Assembly: GCA_963765785.1 (NCBI GenBank)
Contig: CAVXXW010000017.1
Span: 13,390-77,389, forward strand
DNA: 64,000 nt
Reading direction: 5' to 3'
From: AC-32 sp963765785
GTDB taxonomy: Bacteria > Actinomycetota > Thermoleophilia > Gaiellales > Gaiellaceae
Of the stretch, positions 59,049 to 64,000 are shown piece by piece (within the stretch, counting starts at the first letter, position 1; each line of letters opens with the position of its first letter). A program made the position numbers and the translations under genes. The notes under the pieces were generated by a model. The model did no database searches. It saw nothing but the letters and a program-made list of their open reading frames with translations, and was not told the DNA's origin.

Positions 59049-60185
59049 TTAGCGGATTGTCAGCGTCATGATGCGACCACGCCCCTTCACGTTCTCTGCC
59101 CAGGCGATCCGCTTGCCCTCGATCGAGAGGCCGATCGGCGTGCCGCCTGCCGTCCAGACGAGCTTGGAAGTTCCGGCGGCGGCAATGAGATAGATCTTGC
59201 TTCCGACGCGGTAGACGGTGCCCGCCTTGCTCACGCTGAGCGTCGAGGCGGTCGTCTTGGGCACTAAGGTCGTGCCGATGAGCTTCCCTTGTAGTGGGTT
59301 GTACCGCTCAACCGCGTTCGTCCCGTCCGCTCGCTTGACGAGCACAGCAAGCTGATGGAAATCGAGCGTGATTGCTCTCACTCTCCCCACCGGGGCGACA
59401 CGGCTCGCCAGGTAGGCGGCGCCACCGAGGAGCCGGAAGACCTCGACCGGGCCATTCTGCATCACCCTAGGAGCGCTTCCAAGATCGGTCGTGACCGGCG
59501 TCTCGGCCGGGGCGACCGCAACGAGCCCCTGTGAGATCTGGACAGAGGACTGCGGATCATGGGCGGAGAACGCGACCAGGACGGGAGGCGGAATCCCAGG
59601 AACGGTCGCCGTCTGATTCTGCCCGTCTACCAGGACGATTCCACCGATCGCATCGAGCCGATGACAGTTATTGCCGCCCGGATCGTCACACCTCTCGATG
59701 GTTCTCCCGTACACGAGCGTCGGGCCATCACCGGCGAGACCGCCGAGGAACGAGCCACCGTTCGGGTCCTGATTGTCGATGAACAGATCGATTGCCGTTG
59801 CGTGCGGCTCCCACGGAGCGGCAGTCTCCAGTTCGCTCTCAAGGCTGTTGCCGCCGCTCGGGAAAGTGTTCCAGAGCGCCCGTGAGCCTGCGAGAGTCAG
59901 AGCCGGGCTCCACCGCGCTCCAGCCCGCGCCGGGCCCACGTAGCCAACAGCAGCACTCGATCGAAGCCGCAGGCTCCTCACGTTGACCCAGTACCCGCGA
60001 CCGACCCAAGCGATCGTCTCTTCATCTTGCGCGAAGGCGCGAATCGGGGCCTTGACGCTCACCACGGTGCGAGGCGTGACCGGCTTCGTTTGTGCTGCAG
60101 GTGCCTTGGGCGCGCCAGCGGAGAGACCAATCAGGAGGGCGAGAGCGGGCACGGCCAAAGAGCCCCACTTCAAGAGCCGTTTCAT
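59049..60185 (-). CDS. Secreted WD40/propeller-like repeat protein, function unknown
   Basis: 378 residues from ATG 60185, chosen over GTG 60194 because GGAGGT stands seven bases before it. Signal peptide about 1-30 (ending APAA). The rest is beta-rich with repeated edge strands such as TIAWVGRGYWVNVRSL, SRALWNTF, GPTLVYGRTIERCDDPGGNNCHRLDAIGGIVLVDG, AYLASRVAPVG, LAVLVKRADGTNAVERYNPLQG and RIAWAENVKGRGRI, in the manner of TolB-like propellers. Codon use and base composition look somewhat less GC-extreme than the neighbours. Translation may be controlled by the hairpin at 60194-60230. Confidence 0.62.
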   Translation of the reverse strand: MKRLLKWGSLAVPALALLIGLSAGAPKAPAAQTKPVTPRTVVSVKAPIRAFAQDEETIAWVGRGYWVNVRSLRLRSSAAVGYVGPARAGARWSPALTLAGSRALWNTFPSGGNSLESELETAAPWEPHATAIDLFIDNQDPNGGSFLGGLAGDGPTLVYGRTIERCDDPGGNNCHRLDAIGGIVLVDGQNQTATVPGIPPPVLVAFSAHDPQSSVQISQGLVAVAPAETPVTTDLGSAPRVMQNGPVEVFRLLGGAAYLASRVAPVGRVRAITLDFHQLAVLVKRADGTNAVERYNPLQGKLIGTTLVPKTTASTLSVSKAGTVYRVGSKIYLIAAAGTSKLVWTAGGTPIGLSIEGKRIAWAENVKGRGRIMTLTIR

Positions 60186-60193
60186 TGCTTTCA

Positions 60194-60230
60194 CCTCCAG
60201 GTAGAGGTTCGCTCAGAGCACGCCTGGAGG
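60194..60230 (-). promoter_or_regulatory. Shine-Dalgarno-sequestering hairpin
   Basis: On the minus strand CCTCCAGG (60230-60223) pairs perfectly with CCTGGAGG (60201-60194), with a 21-base loop. The second arm contains the GGAGG ribosome binding site of the secreted protein gene starting at 60185. Folded RNA would block translation. Confidence 0.5.
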
Positions 60231-60361
60231 AATCGGTGGCGCTGCTGATCGCACCCGCCGAAACTACGGAGACCGAAGTCCTTACATCCGGACCAGGAAC
60301 CCGGTCGAGCGAGATCGCGGTGTCCCGTTGCGGGCACCAGCCCATCGAAGGCGCTTGGGCA

Positions 60362-60367
60362 TACTAG
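60362..60367 (+). promoter_or_regulatory. Candidate -10 box TACTAG
   Basis: TACTAG lies six bases before the GTG at 60374. Confidence 0.3.
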
Positions 60368-60373
60368 GAATTC

Positions 60374-61591
60374 GTGCGGGCTCCAAAACTCCTTTGCGTC
60401 GTCTCGGCGATCGATCTCGACTTTCGGTACGGCTGCACGCCCGCGTGGTGGCAGATCTGGAAGGGGATGTACGAGGCCGGCGTCGACTTGATCCTGACGC
60501 CATATCGAGGCCGCCCGATCGCAGCGCCGTGGTGGCGAACAGAGCCAAATCCCTGCCAACGCGAGGGTGAGCTCTTCGCAGGCGCAGTGCGCCTCGCCGC
60601 CGGGCTGCGCGGCGATACCCACCTTCGTCGGGCCGAGGAGAACCCCGCCGAGTCCTTGGGCGAGCGGGCGTCGCGCGAGCTGATCCAACGGTACGTAAAC
60701 CCGCGTTGGCAGCGGCATCTCGAGCGCATCCTCGAGCGTGAGCGGGACGTCGACGCCGTGGTCGTCTTCACGGTGCCGATCAGCCACCTGCGTGGCATTC
60801 CGACGGCGCTCCGCGAGCGTTTCGGGATTCCCGTCGTGTACTACGACGCCGACATGCCGATGAGCCTGCCGGAGTTCGGCGGGGGCGACACAGGCTTCAA
60901 CATCTACCGGGGCGCCGACCCGGGCGAGTACGATCTCGTCCTCTCGAACTCCGAAGGCACGCTGGACCGCCTTCGCGAGCTCGGCGCGAAGCGCGCCGAG
61001 GCGTTGTTCTTGGGGGCCGACCCTGAGCTGTTCGCGCCACTTCCGGTGGAGAAAGAGCACGACGTCTTCTTCTACGCGTACGGCGACAAGTTCCGCCGTG
61101 ATTGGGTCGGCCAGTTGATCGGTGAGCCCAGCAAGCGGTTGTCAGGCGTCGACTTCGCCCTCGGTGGCACCGACTTCCGCGGCGACGTGGGGAGGGCCCG
61201 CGAACTGAAGTACTTCCCGCTCAACCAGCTTCCGCGAGTCATCTCGGCGAGCAGGATCAACGTAAACATCGCTCGTAGGCCGCACGCCGAGGTCTACGCC
61301 TCTTCGACAAGCCGTTTGTTCGAGCTGGCTGCGGCCGGGGCTGCGATCGTCTCGAATCCGTACAACGGCATCGAGCGATGGTTCGAACCCGGGAGCGAAT
61401 TGGTGATCGTGGCCGACGCGGACGAAGCGGTCGAGGCATACGAACGTCTCCTCGACGATCCAGGAGCCGCGGCCGAGCTCGGCCGCAGGGCACGCGAACG
61501 CGTCCTCGAGGAGCACACGTTCGCCAAGCGAGCCCAACAGCTACTCGACCTGGTTGGTGTCGGCTCGCCGAGTACGGCACCAACGACGTGA
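60374..61591 (+). CDS. CgeB-like glycosyltransferase (Glyco_trans_1_2)
   Basis: 405 residues from GTG 60374. The N-terminal part (LLCVVSAIDLDFRYGCTPAWWQIWKGMYEAGVDL at 6-39) is the acceptor domain; VVYYDADMPMSLPEF near 156-170 and DLVLSNSEGTLDRLRELGAKRAEALFLGADPELF near 193-226 are the inter-domain part of CgeB/DUF3880-type enzymes; ISASRINVNIARRPHAEVYASSTSRLFELAAAGAAIVSNPYNGIERWFEPGSELVIV near 290-345 is the donor-binding C-terminal domain. Sugar unknown. Four-base overlap with the aminotransferase gene. Confidence 0.82.
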   Translation: MRAPKLLCVVSAIDLDFRYGCTPAWWQIWKGMYEAGVDLILTPYRGRPIAAPWWRTEPNPCQREGELFAGAVRLAAGLRGDTHLRRAEENPAESLGERASRELIQRYVNPRWQRHLERILERERDVDAVVVFTVPISHLRGIPTALRERFGIPVVYYDADMPMSLPEFGGGDTGFNIYRGADPGEYDLVLSNSEGTLDRLRELGAKRAEALFLGADPELFAPLPVEKEHDVFFYAYGDKFRRDWVGQLIGEPSKRLSGVDFALGGTDFRGDVGRARELKYFPLNQLPRVISASRINVNIARRPHAEVYASSTSRLFELAAAGAAIVSNPYNGIERWFEPGSELVIVADADEAVEAYERLLDDPGAAAELGRRARERVLEEHTFAKRAQQLLDLVGVGSPSTAPTT

Positions 61592-62747
61592 CAGCGCCCA
61601 GCGAGTCGCGCTGGCGCGTTCCGCTCTCGGACATTCGTGTCGACGGTGAGCTCACTGATGCCGTGCTCGAGACCGTCCGCTCGGGCTGGTGGAGCATGGG
61701 ACCTCGGGTGGAGGAGCTCGAGCACGAGTTCGGGGCCTTTTGCGGCGCTCCGCACGCGATCGCGGTCGCCAACGGGACCGCCTCACTTCACTTGGCCTTG
61801 TTGGCGGTGGGCTGTGGGCCTGGCGACGAGGTCATCCTTCCCTCGCTCAACTTCGTCGCCGCGGCGAACGCGATCGTGCATACCGGAGCAGAGCCGGTTT
61901 TCTGTGACGTCATTGGTGCCGACGAGCTCAATCTCGATCCACAAGACGTCGCTGCCGCCGTCACCCCCCGGACGAAGGCTGTGCTCGCGTTGCATTACGC
62001 CGGGTTTCCATGCGCGATGGACGCGGTCAGCGAGATCGCGGGCCGCCATGGCCTGTCGGTCGTAGAGGACGCCGCCCACGCGCCCGGCGCGAGCTTCCAT
62101 GGGCGCATGTGCGGAACGCTCGGCCAGGTTGGCTGCTTCAGCTTCTTCTCCAACAAGAACCTCCCCATCGGGGAGGGCGGGATGATCGTGACCGGCGACG
62201 ACGAGCTGGCGAAACACCTGCGGCTTCTGCGGTCGCACGGAATGACCACGCTCACCTGGGACCGCCATCGTGGCCACGCCTCCGGCTACGACGTCGTTCT
62301 TGCCGGGTTCAACTACCGGCTCGACGAAGTGCGCGCCGCCATCGGCCGCGTCCAGCTTGCGCGCCTGATCGAGGAGAACGAAGCTCGCGCGAGGATCGCG
62401 AGCCGCTATCGCAAGGCGTTGGACGGAGTCAAGGGTCTGACGATGCCGTTTGGAGACGACGATGGCACGCGGGTCTCGTCGCACCATCTGGCCGTGGTCG
62501 TACTGCCAAAAGGCGTCGATCGGACCGAGTCCGGGCGGCGCTGGACGAGCGACGGATCCAAACGAGCGTCCACTACCCGCCGATTCATTCGTTCACGCGT
62601 TACCGCTCGCTCGGACAGCGAAGGCCGTTGCCGCAGACGGACGCTCTGGCGACCCGGATCCTCACGCTACCTCTGTACGGCGGACTCTCCGACGAGCAGG
62701 TCGAAGATGTCGTCGACGCCTTGCTCGGTGTGGTTCAGACGTTGTAG
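61588..62747 (+). CDS. DegT/DnrJ/EryC1 sugar aminotransferase, frame broken near 62523
   Basis: 386 residues from GTG 61588 if one missing base near 62523 (a G in CGGACC) is restored. PLP enzyme that aminates 4-keto or 3-keto nucleotide sugars. WWSMGPRVEELEHEFGAFCGAPHAIAVANGTASLHLALLAVGCGPGDEVILPSLNFVAAANAIVHTGAEPVFCDV near 31-106, VVEDAAHAPGA near 153-163 (Asp binds PLP), CFSFFSNKNLPIGEGGMI near 179-196 (PLP Lys; usual SxHxxK replaced by SNKN) and GFNYRLDE near 236-243. After the break: RVRAALDERRIQTSVHYPPIHSFTRYR. With GMD this suggests an amino-deoxy sugar. Its end overlaps the convergent epimerase by 13 bases. Confidence 0.84.
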
Positions 62748-63769
62748 ATCGTCGGCTTGTAGTCGCCGAGAGAGGCCGTCAACCAGTCGATCGTCAGCTG
62801 CAACCCCTGGTCGAGGTCGGTCTCGGGTGCCCAGCCGAGTAGGAGCTCCGCCTTGGCTGTGCCGGCGACAAGGCGTTCCACCTCGCTGTCGGCTGGGCGA
62901 ATCCGATCGTCGTCGATGCTCACCGGGACGTCCTGCTGAAGGAGCTTCAGCACGCGCTCGACGACCTCGGCGATCGACACCTCCACTCCGGTGCCGAGGT
63001 TGATCACCTCGCCCTCGATCCCGTCGGCGCTCCCGCCGCGAATCATCCCGGCAACGGTGTCTCCGACATAGAGGAAGTCGCGTGTCGTATCGGTGGCGCC
63101 GAGCTCGATCTCCTGACGGGACAGGGCCTGCGTGATGATCGTCGGAATCACCGCCCGGGCGCTCTGGCGCGGCCCGTAGGTGTTGAAGGGCCGCACGGCC
63201 ACGACCGGTGTTGCGAACGAGCGTTGGTAGGTGAGCGCGAGCTGGTCGGCTGCGACCTTGGTCGCGGCATACGGCGACTGCGGGTGCAGTCGGTGTTCCT
63301 CGGTGATCGGGATCTCCTGCGCGGTCCCGTAGACCTCGCTCGTCGAAGTGTGGACGACTCGCTGCACCTCGGCCCGGCGTGCGGCCTCAAGCACGTTCAG
63401 CGTGCCGCTCACGTTCGCGGTCACGAACTCGCGGGGGTGGAGGTATGAGTACGGGATCGGGATCAGCGCGCCGAGGTGGAAAACTACGTCGCGACCGGCG
63501 ACCGCTCCGCTGACGGCCTCGGGGTTCGCCAGGTCCCCGCGGAAGATCTCGAGCTCGCGGACGACCTCCGGGTCGGCGGCCTCGAGCCAGCCGTAGTCGC
63601 CGCGCGAGGTGTAGCGCACGAAAGCGCGTACCGACGCGCCGCCACGGACAAGAGCCTCTGCAAGGTGACTCCCGATGAAACCGCCGGCACCGGTGACGAG
63701 GACGCTGCGACTGGCCCAAGATTTCGATTCCTGTGCGTTTGGCGACGGCACTGAGGCAATCCCACTCAC
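62735..63769 (-). CDS. NAD-dependent epimerase/dehydratase (GDP-sugar or UDP-sugar)
   Basis: 344 residues from GTG 63769, or 338 from GTG 63751; the conserved part begins at RSVLVTGAGGFIGSHLAEAL. Further: LGALIPIPYSYLHPREFVTANVSGTLNVLEAARRA, VHTSTSEVYGTAQEIPITEEHRLHPQSPYAATKVAADQLALTY (Ser, Tyr-x3-Lys) and RPFNTYGPRQSARAVIPTII. The IPIPYSYxxPxxFVxxN block is characteristic of a subgroup often found beside DegT aminotransferases, for example UDP-GlcNAc 4,6-dehydratase-like and LegB-type enzymes, so it may make the keto sugar used by the gene at 61588. Divergent from the last glycosyltransferase with almost no space between starts. Confidence 0.86.
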   Translation of the reverse strand: MSGIASVPSPNAQESKSWASRSVLVTGAGGFIGSHLAEALVRGGASVRAFVRYTSRGDYGWLEAADPEVVRELEIFRGDLANPEAVSGAVAGRDVVFHLGALIPIPYSYLHPREFVTANVSGTLNVLEAARRAEVQRVVHTSTSEVYGTAQEIPITEEHRLHPQSPYAATKVAADQLALTYQRSFATPVVAVRPFNTYGPRQSARAVIPTIITQALSRQEIELGATDTTRDFLYVGDTVAGMIRGGSADGIEGEVINLGTGVEVSIAEVVERVLKLLQQDVPVSIDDDRIRPADSEVERLVAGTAKAELLLGWAPETDLDQGLQLTIDWLTASLGDYKPTIYNV

Positions 63770-63770
63770 G

Positions 63771-64000
63771 ATGCGGTTGCTCGTGTGTGTTCCCTGGTAC
63801 GCGCCAGCGCGCGGGTTCGGCGGCGGCATCTTGACCTCGTTGCTGGCGACCTGGAAGGGGCGCTCGAAGCAGGGCACGACGTGACCGTTGCGACGACGGA
63901 CTTGCTCGATTCGCATTCGCGCGTCCCCCTCAATGCTCCGGGCGAGCCTGCCGGCGCTCAGGTGTTGCGTTTTCCGAACGTCTCGCACCGGCTGGCGGCC
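63771..64000 (+). CDS. Glycosyltransferase family 4, 5' part, frame broken near 63850
   Basis: Runs off the right edge. From ATG 63771 MRLLVCVPWYAPARGFGGGILTSLLAT gives the GT4 glycine loop (PWYAPA..GGG). The frame then hits a stop, but if one C is restored near 63850 it continues LEGALEAGHDVTVATTDLLDSHSRVP to the window end, the normal GT4 sequence. So the short ORF is an artefact of a missing base. Divergent from the epimerase gene. Confidence 0.68.

Overview
The window is very GC-rich DNA with GTG and TTG starts, dense four-base gene overlaps and many starts that look leaderless. I see no lipid A genes. There is a DUF5937/ArsR regulator, a DHA2 multidrug exporter and a chain-length protein without an obvious kinase domain. 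Together these suggest a high-GC actinobacterium, plausibly of the Thermoleophilia type; no rRNA, tRNA or marker gene fixes the taxon. No IS element, prophage, CRISPR array or tRNA was found.

Layout. 1-620: truncated methyltransferase. 684-7962: a sulfur operon whose genes overlap or abut: a short fumarate-reductase-like flavoprotein, two-subunit class I fumarase, phosphosulfolactate synthase (ComA), 4Fe-4S type APS reductase, APS kinase, ATP sulfurylase, a DUF202 protein and a TauE exporter. It holds no sulfite reductase, so sulfite appears destined for a C3 sulfonate. A 162-nt structured element with two mutually exclusive pairings sits between the fumarase subunits and covers the second subunit's ribosome binding site. 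7976-21442: first surface-polysaccharide block (Wzy-like polymerase, Wzx-like flippase, epimerases, ATP-grasp/glycosyltransferase pair, secreted FlgD-fold proteins, orphan solute-binding lipoprotein, L,D-transpeptidase, processive glycosyltransferase). 21462-23508: TetR regulator and DHA2 exporter with a shared operator-like motif. 23505-43377: second and largest polysaccharide block (glycosyltransferases, three ATP-grasp proteins of which one is degenerate, second polymerase, initiating sugar transferase, FemAB-like acyltransferase, two PQQ-type propellers, Wzz-like protein). 43406-53475: metabolic interlude (alpha/beta hydrolase, asparagine synthetase A, threonine dehydrogenase plus KBL ligase, CBS protein, and a tyrosine phenol-lyase / flavin reductase / M20 peptidase operon with a double cupredoxin upstream, then an ArsR-type regulator). 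53539-64000: third polysaccharide block (UDP-glucuronate decarboxylase, glycoside-hydrolase-like protein, second initiating transferase, epimerases, GDP-mannose dehydratase, DegT aminotransferase, glycosyltransferases).

How it fits together. The polysaccharide blocks contain all steps of a Wzx/Wzy route: nucleotide-sugar synthesis, two alternative initiating phosphoglycosyl transferases, many glycosyltransferases, flippase, two polymerases and a chain-length regulator. ATP-grasp ligases translationally coupled to glycosyltransferases, together with a FemAB-like gene, suggest that the polymer or its lipid-linked precursor carries amino acids or peptides.

Caution: seven single-base frame breaks interrupt otherwise well conserved genes (near 36986, 44843, 57176, 57874, 58730, 62523 and 63850). 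They look more like sequence or assembly errors than decay, and the genes concerned are annotated across the break.
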